From contig CAJHZI010000780.1 in NCBI GenBank assembly GCA_905160935.1, positions 1 to 64,000 on the forward strand: a stretch of DNA of 64,000 nt. Reading direction: 5' to 3'. Each line of letters opens with the position of its first letter. Within the stretch, counting starts at the first letter, position 1. The notes beneath the pieces are model-generated. The model did not search any database, was not told where the DNA came from, and saw only the letters and a list, made by a program, of their open reading frames with translations. The translations under genes were made by a program, and so were the position numbers. Source of the DNA: Enchytraeus crypticus. Its lineage: Eukaryota; Annelida; Clitellata; Enchytraeida; Enchytraeidae. Below are positions 48,396-61,512 of this stretch, one piece after another.

Positions 48396-48759
48396 ACATG
48401 TACTTAGGTCTCAGAGAGCTTCTTACATAAGACTGTTAAATTCTCTGCAAGCTAATTACCGTAGATCGATTGTCACTTGCGCATATCAAGATAATATCAC
48501 ACGCAGTAGCCTATATTGATATAATAACATCACCAAATGCAAATCTAATCTCTGTTTAACAAATAACAACAAATAACAAGATAACAGGCAATGTATAGAT
48601 TGGCAGAAAATACAAGCAATCTATACATAATTTACAGAATTGTCAGTCATTCTTACGAGAGAGCTGTAAAAGCGTTTTATTTATTTATATTAGTGGAATG
48701 CTTTTACAAGAAGCTACTATAGAGCATGATGATTTACAGGTAGTTAGATATATAAAGTG

Positions 48760-49023
48760 CGAGAGAAAAGAGAGAGAGAGAGAGGGGGGGAGGGAAAGAG
48801 CGAGAGAGGGAAAGAGGAAAGAGAGAGAGAGAGAAAGAAAGAGGAAAGAGAGAGAGAGAAAGAAAGAGGAAAGAGAGAGAGAGAAAGAAAGAGAAAGAGG
48901 AAAGAGAGAGAGAGAGAAAGAAAGAGAAAGAGGAAAGAGAGAGAGAGAGAGAGAGAAAGAAAGAGAAAGAGGAAAGAGAGAGAGAGAGGGAGGGAGAGAG
49001 CGAGAGAGCGAGAGAGGGAAAGA

Positions 49024-49068
<45 letters not shown>

Positions 49069-49078
49069 AAGAGAAAGA

Positions 49079-49125
<47 letters not shown>
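48760..49125. repeat. (GA)n compound microsatellite
   Basis: GAGAGAAAGAAAGAGGAAA higher-order blocks; Arg/Glu or Ser/Leu readings on both strands are artefacts. Confidence 0.95.
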
Positions 49126-49354
49126 TAACAAAGTGAAGCAGAATATGTTCGACAATAGACATCATCGAAACATCGAGGTCTGTATCCCATCATCTCACCC
49201 ATCACGAGGAGAAACAACGTAATGAATTCGCTGCATAGACATGATCCACCTTGGATTTTATCCATCCTGGAATTGATTTACCCTGGATTTAATCCATCCT
49301 GGATTTGAACCACCCTGGATTTAATCCATCCTGGATTTTAATAGACCTAATTTA

Positions 49355-49660
49355 TATATAAATAATCTCCGTGGTGGTCTGGGCGGTAAGCTCCTTGCTA
49401 AATGTGCCAGAGATCCAGTGCCGATTCCAGCTGACCACCCTTCTCTCACTCTTTCTCTCTGCCTCTTTTCCTTTCTCTCTTTTTTTTCTCTCTCTCTTTC
49501 TTTCTCTCTCTCTCTCTCTGTCTCTTTTTTCTCTCTCCCTCTCTCTCTCCTTCGCTCTCTTTCTCCCTCTCTCTCTCTCTCTCTCTCTTTCTCTCTTTCT
49601 CCCTCCCTCCCTCTCGCTCTCTTTCTCTCTCTCTCTTTGCTCAGTAAACTCTTTAGTTAC
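49355..49660 (+). mobile_element. tRNA-like SINE head followed by (CT)n
   Basis: GTGGTCTGGGCGGTAAGCTC and GCCGATTCCAGCTGACCACC look like a decayed tRNA-derived promoter; (CT)n/(CTTT)n runs to about 49640. Long Ser/Leu readings here are microsatellite artefacts. Confidence 0.5.
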
Positions 49661-49879
49661 ACGACACACATGATAGAGACCTACTCCACCTACAGTCTAA
49701 AGTCAATAAATCTCTCTTATCTCTACATTTCCTCCTTCCTACTTCTCTTTCACCCCTCAAATCTCCTCAGTTCTTACTTTATCAAATCTCCCCCCCCCCT
49801 GTTCCACAGTCCCTCCACTCTCTTCCACTTGGACCAGGTATCCTTTCTGACCTGAATTCTGGAGAAGCCGTGCATTTAA

Positions 49880-50300
49880 TCCAGAATATCTGTAGAACTA
49901 ACATTTACCTCGTGTTGTGTTCGGGTGTGGTTGGACCACTGCAGGATAGGGCAACAGCAAACAATCTGCTGCGTGTACATAAGAGGCGACTAAGGCAGGA
50001 GCTGAGGATGGCAAGAGGGTACCCACCTCACCATGAAATATTTTCCCCCAGGATTAAATGGTAATTAATCTAACTGAAGAAGGCAACGGGAAACCACCTC
50101 AGTTGCCATACTTTTCCCAAGCTATAGGCTACATAAGGTATGGATAAGACACAGGCTTTGTGAACGGATTAGCTTGTTGATCTAAGGAGTGCTCCTATGG
50201 AACGAGAAAGCAGACTTTGAGTATAAATATGTACAGTTAACCTGCAACTTGGCAGTTCACTGAAGAAGAAGATCCACAGAACATGGAAACCTAAGCAGCA
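49880..50300 (+). mobile_element. Possible LINE/SINE 3' sequence
   Basis: GCGACTAAGGCAGGAGCTGA and GAAGGCAACGGGAAACCACC, then GAAGAAGAAGATCC resemble widespread LINE/SINE tail blocks. No intact ORF. Confidence 0.45.
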
Positions 50301-53110
50301 GCCTCAACTACACTAAGCTTATACATAGTGATTACTGATAGAATGCTATGGTATGATGATATACTTACTATTTACATGCAGAAATAGTTATTTAAAATAA
50401 TTTCATTTATTTTTTCAATTCATGCATGCGTACTGTTTAGTAACTAGATATACGAGCGGCAATATTATACTATAATATAGTATAATACTAGGCCCTATAT
50501 GTATACTATATGTATATTATAAAATAATAAAATCTAGTTAAGCAGTAACATATGGTATTGCATGTTACTACACGCGACATGAGTCACTGATTACTAATTA
50601 GCTAATTATTAATTACTATAATTACTAATAGGCTATCTAATACTAATACTACTAATTACTAATAGCTAATATATCTAATATATAGTATCTAATTACTAAT
50701 TGCTAATTACTAGTTAGCCTCGTTAGTACTTAGGACTCCTTCAATAATTATCTCACATTGGCAAACTATCCCCGTCCCCACATACCGTAAAAACCTCCTA
50801 GGAAAACGTTTTAAGAAATAATTTAGTCGATAGGGTAATCCAAGGCCAATCCACATTCTATCGTTCAGCATTCTATAAATAGCAAACACCTTCTCTTTGT
50901 GGGAAGCACCGAACATATTGAACTAAATTCCTATTAATTCAGCCTCTATGATATGTACTATTTACAATATTATTTTTTGTACTATTGATATAGAATAGCG
51001 GCTAAACTGTAACTACAATACACGATTACTGCAGGAATGCTAGATGATATCTTGCCTTAGCTGTTCGCACCATACAACAGTATTGTAGCGCTTGTTCAAC
51101 TCATGGCATCATATTATATCAATGATTGAGCGATCAGATGCAGTGTTGCCCTTAGGCTCATTTCTTTGTAGCAATTAAATGAATTTAACACCGATCTGTT
51201 ACGCGCAGTGTTACCATCACGGTCGATTCAATAGTTCTAGCTATTAAAGCGCTTTTCTATAGTAAGATTTCACGTACAATACAAGAAGACCAGAGCTTGG
51301 CTATAACTTCACATCAGCGGCGAATGAATTTAATCTTGCACGTATTTACTAATTTTCCGCACCATGAAATCTATAAGAAACTAAAATATTTGTGAAAGAA
51401 ATTTAATTGAAGAATTTGATTAATTAGGAATACAACAGAGCGATTCAGGTCAGAATATATTAAACAACAGAGGATGTGAAAACGGAGTCAGAAATAATTA
51501 TTGCGGTAGAGTAGTAATACTGAACGGAGTAAGAAAAGTTAATTTTTGAGCCATTGAGTAGTTGTTTGAAAATTTACACCTCAGGAAAATAATTTCTGTG
51601 GCAAAGAAGGCAATTATTTCATACAGGATAACGTTCTGACTTAATGATTTACGTTATCAAAAGCCTTAGTACAATCAGCAAAATGCATAAACAAATTTTA
51701 AACTTCCTATCTGTGGACATCCTTTTCCATCCTCAAATTTTCTCTGAAAACATGCAAAGAGTTAATGAAACTAGCCCAATGTTACATCGCTATGTCAAAG
51801 ATCAGGAAGCACCTGATAATAAGAAACGGAACACCATAAATAGAGTAGCCTAGCTGAGTCTTGCAGGAAAGGCCAAATCCTTTGCTACAAGCTAGACATT
51901 CATACGACTTGATCTTATTTGCAAATTGATCTTGTCGCAGAATCCATTGTACCGATGACAAAACGTTGATGTAGATCTTTTTAATTCAGTAGCATCAGAC
52001 TCTGTGATAGATATTTGCTGTCGGGAATTTCAAGATTCAATAAATTCATTTTCCTCCAATTTATACGCTAACAAGAACAACACCGTCAACAACTAGATTA
52101 AAATTATGCACCCGTCTACGCCAACATCGAACACTGGGCAAGCAGCGCCTAGCCACTGGTAACACTAATAGACTAGAAAACACCGCATTAATGGTAACAC
52201 TGGTAGACTAGAAAACACCGCACCAACGGTAACGCAGAGAAGGTATTTAGCGAGTCGCCTAACTGGCTGGATGTACGACGAAGAGTAACAAATACGAGCC
52301 GTGGACCATCTAGAGGCTAAGATAAGAGCGTCAGACTAAGTGTAGGGTGGGGGTCACCTAGCAATCCCCCACTCAAACACTTGAGATCAATCACCCCACC
52401 TAATCTGGCCTGGTTGTAAAACGCTGCCATATGTTGGTTATTTCTTTACATTCGCATCGAAGCTTTCTACAAAGCCGCTGTTTTCTTTTTTAATTACTAC
52501 TTCTACTCCTAGAACATACTCTAGTTTATGAACAGACATGTATATAACTAAGATTCACATTTTCAACAATAAAAAACAGTGAAAGTTTTGAGAAATGATT
52601 AAAAATCCCCAGATTTGTCTGCTACATAATGTCGGTGTTGAGTGTATTTTAGTAGAAATCCTAAGCTAAGCTCTGTAAACAGCGGTCGGCTTATCACGAG
52701 TCTGGTGAATTTAAGTTTGAACCGATTCGAGCTAATTAGTGTGTTTACTTTACACCTTGGAGTTAATATAGGTCGGAATCTCGCAAACATCTCTTAAATA
52801 ACGTTGTAAGGATTACTATGTGACGAGAGTCTCCCTGTGCTAGAGATGCCTCCTTCCGAACTTCGTAATTTATAGTCATCATCCCTTGAATCTCAGTTTA
52901 ATTTATAGTCAAATTACGTAAATAAATGCAAACAATAACGAAGATGTCGTCGTCATTGACGGACTGTTTCAATCCCCTAATTCTCTGTTCATTTACTAAG
53001 GTACAGAAACATTGTAGCAGAGTTTATGCATACTCCAGCAGTTTGCTATTGAGAGATGTTTAGCTGTAATATACCTAATTAATTAAATTTAATTACAAAA
53101 TATATTTTTA
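50300..53110. other. No gene seen
   Basis: Unique AT-rich DNA between the receptor and LigB-like genes. Short open readings at 50710-50916, 51644-51853 and 52599-52790 lack any family motif or codon pattern. Confidence 0.6.
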
Positions 53111-53434
53111 AACTTGTTGGGTCTGATTCATCCACCTTTACCTGTATGCGATATAATCGCTGTCTGTCTGTCTCTCTCTCTCTCACTCTCTGACTCTATC
53201 TCTAAATGTATCTCTGTATCTATTTGTCTCTTTCTCTCTCTCTCTTTCTGTGCGTCTCTCTGTCCGCCTGTGTCTCCCGACGTTCCTCTAATTGTTAAGT
53301 CAATAGTAAGTAGAGATCACATTCTAACAAAATCTGATAGGCCTATCTTTCTCATTCAAGAGCACTCAATCATCAAACAACTTGATCCTATCAAAAACTA
53401 TTTGTGTAAATCAAATCTTGCCGCTGCCTTTGAC

Positions 53435-53540
53435 CCACCCAGATGTGGACATGAAGAGGAAGCGGAAGACAGAGAAGAGTGGAGGCGTTATATACCATGG
53501 ACCTGCCAGTGGGCAGTGCACTAAGAGAGAGAGACCGCTG
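53435..53540 (+). mobile_element. LINE 3' end, RGRPR family copy
   Basis: Reads GAAGCGGAAGACAGAGAAG to CAGTGCACTAAGAGAGAGAG, the last roughly 100 bp of the family. A nearby (CT)n with GGCAGGTCCAT (53600-53690) is a second, inverted scrap. Confidence 0.7.
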
Positions 53541-54239
53541 CTTTCAGCCTAGGAAATTAAATAGGCCAGCTTATTAGTTAGTTTCACATGGTCTTCAATA
53601 GGTCTTCTCTCTCTCACACACTTTCTCTTTCACTATCTCTCTCTCTCTCTCTCTGTCTCGTGTTCTGCCAAGCGGCAGGTCCATAATCTTATGTATCCTA
53701 CAGCTTGGATAAATATGACTTCTGGGGTGGTTTTTCGTTGTCTTCCTCAGTTTTTGCTCCATTGCCTATTATGACAAACACGCACAGTAACTGTTGGTCT
53801 ATTCTTCCGTGTCCCGGGCACAACACGGGAATACTCCATAGTTCCTTTGCACCTCTAATAGACACACCCAGTTATCGTTTGTCACATTCGTAGGCCTAAT
53901 TGATGCCGATAAATCACGTGCAATAAGATCTATTAACAAACTCTCGTGTTGCTGAAACAGATGACGTTAGAACTGATGACTCAACAATTCAGACAACCCT
54001 ACGAGATGGCGCCACACAGTATGACAATAAAATTAACCCACATATGAACTTATGAAGATGAGTCGACACGTCTGGATTCTTTCATAATTAACTCTCTGAC
54101 TCAGTCGTTCTGTTCTGTGCGAACACGTCATCACATAAACACGCCGCCATTGTTCTACAAAAACTCTCACAAATAAATCATAACACTTGATTAGTTATAT
54201 TCAACAGTTAAGCATTTATCTTTCGAACTGTTTCAAGCG

Positions 54240-54640
54240 AATGCCTTACAAATTGGCTGGATGCCAATGGCGATGTCGGTAAGATATTCGACGAAGGATC
54301 AGTGCGGGGTTGACGTTAACATTAGCTTTAGAGTAGCTTTTTTACAAGTTATAACAGTGCCGTTGCTATTTTATCTACAGAAGCAAATTTAAAGCCCTGA
54401 AAGTTAATGCCTATAAGATAGTAGGTCTGTTCATAGCCAACACTAATAATCTAAACGATCAATTACTGCAGACCCATGGACTCAAGGGAATCGAAGTGAT
54501 AGCGATCATCTTGAACACTACTCTCAGTTCAACGCGTTCTTAACGTAAGTGCGGGGTTCAAATCCTGGGCTCGCCCGTCACTGACATCGCTTTCGAGTGA
54601 GGGAACCGACGTTAACCTCAGTTTTACCAGCTTTACGTCC
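54240..54640 (+). mobile_element. SINE-like family B, two broken pieces
   Basis: 5' piece 54240-54335 (GGATGCCAATGGCGATGTCGG) joins the tail early; a 3' piece at 54540-54640 has GGGTTCAAATCCTGGGCTCG and the tail. Probably one interrupted copy or two copies. Confidence 0.6.
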
Positions 54641-54661
54641 TATAAACTCAAGACGAGGGTG

Positions 54662-54908
54662 TCAGTTGATCGGAATGAAGAGGGCGGCAATCATGCCGTA
54701 GTAGGTAGGGGCCTGGTAGGCCGCTACGCGGGACTTGAGCCTCGAGCTCCGGGACGTGAGAGCTAGCAGCAGCCCCTGCAGCAACATGAGCCCCCTCGCC
54801 CCACAGGCCCGGTACAGGGTGGGGTCAATAGAGAGGGCAGAGCTGAGGTAGGGGGTCGATACAGTGTGGTCCCAGTCGTATGTGTCACTGTCATCGTCTG
54901 ATGCTGAT
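54662..54908 (-). CDS. LigB-like gene exon 6, C-terminus
   Basis: Reads SASDDDSDTYDWDHTVSTPY ... LSIDPTLYRACGARGLMLLQ ... AAYQAPTYYGMIAALF, ending IPIN and TGA. It matches the family C-terminus (DP.L...A..CG...L..L.GAL ... Y.AP...GY). A Gln stands where relatives usually have Glu. Acceptor GATTGACAG within (TCAA)n. Confidence 0.85.
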
Positions 54909-54911
54909 CTG

Positions 54912-54951
<40 letters not shown>

Positions 54952-57900
54952 GCGATCTATCAATCAATCAATCAATCAATCGTTCCATCAATCAATCAGT
55001 CAATCAATAGATCAATCAATCGAACAATCACTCAATCAAAAAATCAAATAATCTTACAATAAAACAATCTATCAATAAAACAATCAATCAGTTAATCCAT
55101 CCATCCATCCATCCATCCATCCATCCATCCATCCATCCATCCATCCATCTATCAATCAATCATCAATATACCAATCGATCAATCTTTCTATCAAACAAAC
55201 GATCAACAATCAAGAGATCACTTATCTGACCAAGAACGTGTTAATCAATCAATTATCACAATTAATCAATTAATTACTGAATCATAATTTACTAAAAATT
55301 CAACAGATCCATAATTATAGGAATTTAAAAGATAAAGCGTAAGAATGAAGATTCAGAATGAAGACGGTTCTAACACTCTCTCTCCATTGGTCACCCAGCG
55401 AACGATGTCTTCATCAAACTGGATCGCTTCAGCATTGCTTTCAACAAACCCGTGTCTGTGGCAACAACAACAACATCTCATTTAAACATACAAACTCACC
55501 TCATAAAAAGAATGATCAGTGAGATGGAGTAATGCAGATAATACAGGATCAGCTCTCAAGGCCGAGGCTGTGGATCCATGTTTATATTCTTCAAGGCTAA
55601 GGCCGCGACGATACATTGAATATTCTGTAAAACCTTGAGAGCTAGAAATGGCCTTCAAGGCTAAGGCCGCGGTTAGACATTGAACACTTTGTAAATTCTT
55701 GAAGGTTTGTTACAAGGCCGTAATTGGACATTGAACGTTTTGTAAACCTTGAGTGCTTGTTACAAGGCTAAAACTGATTTTATTGCATTTGATGAAGGTT
55801 GAGAATGAACCTTCAATAAAGAAGTATACAAGATCATATGGGTTTATGTCGTAACGTTTAGTTATCAGAGACGCGGAGCCAGGAACAAATCTCAGATCAG
55901 CCAACTACCGCGGTCGGGTATTCTAAATGTCTAAGTAGATAGACCGGCCCTAAGTCAGTCTAATGAAGTAATTAGTAGTCTAACTATTTAACGCCAGTTT
56001 ATCTCATTGCCATCACGTTCACCTTGAGTTAGCGTTTAAGTTCGAGTAGCTTATTCTAAATGGTTATTTTACTGTATCAAGTTTGTATGGTTAACCAACG
56101 CGTTGATGGGTATGGCAGAACATTGTGAAGATTGCTCAGAGAGTTAACACCATTATAACGATCTTCTACAGGCAATAAAGTATACGAGATCCTGAATTGA
56201 ACAATATTTCACCCGAAAATGGAACATGTGTTTGTCAAGATCTATTTAGTGTAGAAATCATAACATCTTGTACTGTCATTGTCTGTGTTATAGTATTGTC
56301 ATTGTCATAGTCTGTGTTATAGTATTGTCATTGTCATAGTCTGTGTTATAGTATTGTCATTGTCATAATGTGTGTTATAGTATTGTCACTGCCATAGTCT
56401 GTGTTATAGTATTGTCATTGTCATAGTCTGTGTTATAGTATTGTCATTGTCATAGTCTGTGTTATAGTATTGTCATTGTCATAGTCTGTGTTATAGTATT
56501 GTCATTGTCATAGTCTGTGTTATAGTATTGTCATTGTCATAGTCTGTGTTATAGTATTGTCATTGTCATAGTCTGTGTTATAGTATTGTCATTGTCATAG
56601 TCTGTGTTATAGTATTGTCATTGTCATAGTCTGTGTTATAGTATTGTCATTGTCATAATGTGTGTTATAGTATTGTCACTGCCATAGTCTGTGTTATAGT
56701 ATTGTCATTGTCATAGTCTGTGTTATAGTATTGTCATTGTCATAGTCTGTGTTATAGTATTGTCATTGTCATAGTCTGTGTTATAGTATTGTCACTGCCA
56801 TAGTCTGTGTTATAGTATTGTCATTGTCATAGTCTGAGACTCTGAAGTCTTGAGAAGTTTTCAGCATCTCAACTTGCTGTTAAGTACATTCTCTATGTCA
56901 AAAATGTCACTTTTGACGTCAATAGAGAGAGAGAGAGATAACAACAAAGATAACAACTATTATATATATTACAGAATACAATATAGGGACGCAATCGTCC
57001 ATAACAACATTTAGTACTTTTAATCAAGTATGTTTAATTTTTTGGGTAATTTAGTCCCTTTCCATTTTCCAGTTCAATTAAGTTAATTCTGGAGTTTTCT
57101 CTCTGATAAACTGGTCAGGGGTTCAACAGACTTTAGGCACCTCACAACAAATCGTTTAATAAAGCAAGACGTAACCTGATGCTTTAAAATAATAAATAGT
57201 AACGGTTTAACGTCAGTTTCCTTATCCAGGGATGATGTCAGTGACGTCCCCAAAAGCACACATCACTACAGATCAATTCACCCAGACCAATCTGAAAAAG
57301 AAATGTGCTGAGAGGAGAAGTAAAGTCCTAAACGAAAGCCAGTCCGGTGATCAAAAATGGTCGGAGTAGATTGATTATGTCTGTGGTGGGAAAAGATACG
57401 TAAGAAATGAACGTCATCTCAATGATGTGAGAATATTTGGAACAGAGAGAAGATTGGCATCGGTGGAGCGAAGTGCACGTGAGGGACGATAAGGAAGAAG
57501 AATTTCAGATAAGTAAGAAGGCTTGCCAAATCGCAGAGTTTTGAAAGTTAATAGAGCTATTTTATATTTTATGCGTTGATTAACAGGGAGCCAGTGAAGA
57601 CTGCGAAGTAAAGAAAGAGAGCGAAATTGAAGTCGAGAGGACTTGCAAACAACACGTGCAAGAGAATTTTGGACGTGCTGCAAACGATTGAGAGAATAAG
57701 TAGGCAATCCATGTAATAATGAATAACAGTAGTCGAGCTTTGAATGACGTATTTACACACACAAGCACACATACCCGTATGTTTCTAGGTTATACCTAGG
57801 GTCTGGTGCATACACACACAAGCACACATACCTGTAGACAGGTATATATACACACAAGCACACATACCAGTAGTTAGGTATATACACACATAAGCACACA

Positions 57901-60900
57901 TACCAGTAGTTAGGTATATACACACATAAGCACACATACCCGTAGTCAGGTATATACACACACAAGCACACATACCCGTATGTTTCACGGTTATACCTGG
58001 GATCAGGTATGTATATCGGGTCCTTACACTCGGTGCTGTGTGAGTGAGACAGATCTCCACTAATAACAACCAGCACTCTCTCAGGCAAGCTTTCTACAAA
58101 CTCTGCTATCTTTCCTCCCACTTCTACTCGCTGAGGATCCAGTTTCGACTCCAAGGGAATCTGATCAACTGATATTATCACGTACTTCGGTTCTGTTATA
58201 AATAATAATAATAATAAACTTTTAACGTCCGTTTCCTCATACAGGGATGATGTCAGGGACGTCAGTGATGCTAGCAGCTAAATAAGTCAGTAGATTAATT
58301 TTATAATTATTTTTAAAAAAATTTAATTTAATTCATTTTCCGGGTTCACCAGTGGCCTGTTGGTAAGTAGTTTGACAGCGATCAGTAGGTAGATAGATTA
58401 GTAGATTTAGTGCTCTACCGTCGCTGATGTGATATCAAGAAAGAAACTGACGCCAAACTCGGTCTAAATATCATTTTAGTATAAGAATTTTATTTTATTT
58501 TTATTTCATTTATTCTTACTTTAAATATCATTTTTCCATCAATTACAACACTTAAAATTCTGGAGTAAGGGCAATGTCGGTAAGATATTAGACCGGGATC
58601 AGTATGTGCGGGGTTCAAATTCTGGACTCTCCCGTCACTGACATCGCTTTCGAGAGAGGAAACTGACGTTAAATTAGTTGCAACATATTTGGACTCGAAC
58701 TGGTTCCCTTGAATAGCTGATATCAACTCATTACTAAGTCATAACACATGTTGCAGACCCTTGAATAGCTGATATCAACTCATTACTAAGTCATAACACA
58801 TGTTGCAGACCCTTGAATAGCTGATATCAACTCATTACTACGTCATAACACATGTTGCAGACCCTTGAATAGCTGATATCAACTCATTACTAAGTCATAA
58901 CACATGTTGCAGACCCTTGAATAGCTGATATCAACTCATTACTAAGTCATAACACATGTTGCAGACCCTTGAATAGCTGATATCAACTCATTACTAAGTC
59001 ATAACACATGTTGCAGACCCTTGAATAGCTGATATCAACTCATTACTAAGTCATAACACATGTTGCAGACCCTTGAATAGCTGATATCAACTCATTACTA
59101 AGTCATAACACATGTTGCAGACCCTTGAATAGCTGATATCAACTCATTACTAAGTCATAACACATGTTGCAGACCCTTGAATAGCTGATATCAACTCATT
59201 ACTAAGTCATAACACATTGCAGACCCTGAATAGCTGATATCAACTCATTACTAAGTCATAACACATGTTGCAGACCCTTGAATAGCTGATATCAACTCAT
59301 TACTAAGTCATAACACATGTTGCAGCCCCTTGAATAGCTGATATCAACTCATTACTAAGTCATAACACATGTTGCAGACCCTTGAATAGCTGATATCAAC
59401 TCATTACTAAGTCATAACACATGTTGCAGACCCTTGAATAGCTGATATCAACTCATTACTAAATCATAACACATGTTGTAGATATCATTACTTAGACATT
59501 CTGATATACAGCAGGATAATCAAAGACAACTCCTTCACTAAACAAATGATGATACTAAGCATGATTTCTGGTAATTTGGTGGCTTCTATAATACTGCTAA
59601 ACGGCCGGATTTAGCGCACTTTGTTTAGTTGCGCGTGAATAATTAAAGTTAAGCTAAGCTGGCCCCGGTTAGTACATGGTTGGGTTACCACCTTGAAAGA
59701 CCGAGTGTTGACAGCTTGGAATGAAAAAATCTCAGAGTGTTGGAAGGTTATTCTTAAATCAGCGCTGGTTGCAATTGATGCGCTATCCAAAGGAGTGAGA
59801 AAGAGAGAGAGAAAATATGTTTTATTTCATAAAATTTCACAAAAGTCACAGAGTAATCATATCAATGAACGTGTGACAAATAAAATTAAATAAGGCAAAG
59901 ACAAATATCCAAAGGCAACGATTACTAATAACCATGGAGAGGAAGAAAGAGATGGGTCTTAAACAAGCATCAGTGCTTCCTGACCCAGCGTGCCGTTATG
60001 TTGTGCTAACAAGTCTAGCTACCAACCAGCTTTGAGATGTCTCTGTAGATACCACAGTGGCACCACCTCTCCCCACCTCAGAGGAGCCGAGAGACCAGCA
60101 AAACTTGTTATGCCTTGAGCCTCCACCCCAGCTGATCTCAAGTGAGCAAGCAACTCTACTGAGCGCTTTGAGTCCAGTTCCACTGAGGCCTGGAAAGAGG
60201 TTCAATGATATAACACTATACTGGGCTACCCCGTCACTGGTATCGCTTTCGAGTGAGGAAAATGAATTTGACATTAGCTTTTTATGTATACCACATACTA
60301 TGCATTAATTTATCCGTTACTATCTTTCAGTTTAACTTATTAAAACAATTATACGTTTGATGGTTTGGTTTAATTTAGAAAAAAAGTGCTTCATAAAATT
60401 AGTCTTTGAAACAGTTTTACAGACAATCTGTTGCAGAATAGTGGACTTACAATTCAATTCCGAGCCCCACAGCACAAATTACACCACACATTTTCAGCAT
60501 TGACCCAAATGGACTAATTGATTGCCAAATAGAATAATTTATTGGTAGAATATTAAAATAGTTTTGACACTCTCCATTCTAATAATTACAGTTTAAGGTT
60601 AAGAAGTGCTTGCTGGACAGTATTAATAGGCGATAATTCTGTGCTTTTATGTTCTGAGTTCATCGTAAGTCTATAAGCCTAATTCTATTTTTCGCAGAGC
60701 TACCTTTATGCACAGCATATTTGCTTTTCTGGTTCTTGCTGAATTGTTGTGTGTGTGTGATTCATGTATGGGTTATTATGCCTGAAATAAAGCAATAAAT
60801 AAATCATCATCATCTTCCCTTTAATCCCAGTTTAACTAACTAGTTTTACTAATTTAACTGAGTCGGGATACGAATAGACTGTCTCAAATCCTCTCTGTCC

Positions 60901-61461
60901 TACACCATATCATCAGTTCATCCCTTATTTGAGACTTTTCCATTCGTTTTTAATTTTGATACCAATTTCTGGATCCTATGCGCTCACCAAAGCAATAAAT
61001 AAATAAATAAATAAAATACCTTAAATTCTGACCACAAATTCAGCCACATAGCGTCCCCCGAAGCTGAGCCATTCAAATAGACGCCATAAGCTCCACTGAG
61101 ACATATTCCGTGTGGAGTGCAGAGCAGCACCAGCTCTGGCTCCAGCTCAGCTAACAGTGCTCCAGCCTTCAGTGTTCCTCTGTAGAGCTGACCATAGAGA
61201 TTAGCAGATTAATATTACTATTATGTAACATATTGTTGCTATATGTAATATAATATAATACTTAAAAAAGTCTGTAGTATAATACAGTTTGTATGTAGTA
61301 TAGTACAAAAATGAAAACGAATGGAAAAGTCTCAAATAGGGGATTGGCTGGTGGTGTGATGTAGGACAGAGAGGATTAGAGACAGTCTGTTTGTATCCTG
61401 ACCCTGGTTAAACTGGGACTGAAGGGAGTATGATGATGATGATGATAGTATGTAGTATAAC

Positions 61462-61512
<51 letters not shown>

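Noticed and set aside
48698..49265. Long Arg/Glu- or Ser/Leu-rich open readings
   Set aside because: Products of the (GA)n microsatellite; open in several frames on both strands.
54662..54919. Class C GPCR TM5-6 fragment
   Set aside because: The LLLQGLLLAL stretch first looked like a GABA-B-type helix, but the ACGARG ... YQAPTYYG pattern and the upstream exons in phase fit the LigB family C-terminus.
59996..60308. 92-codon minus reading and 83-codon plus reading
   Set aside because: Out-of-frame readings over LigB-like exon 3, whose true frame shows the family signature.
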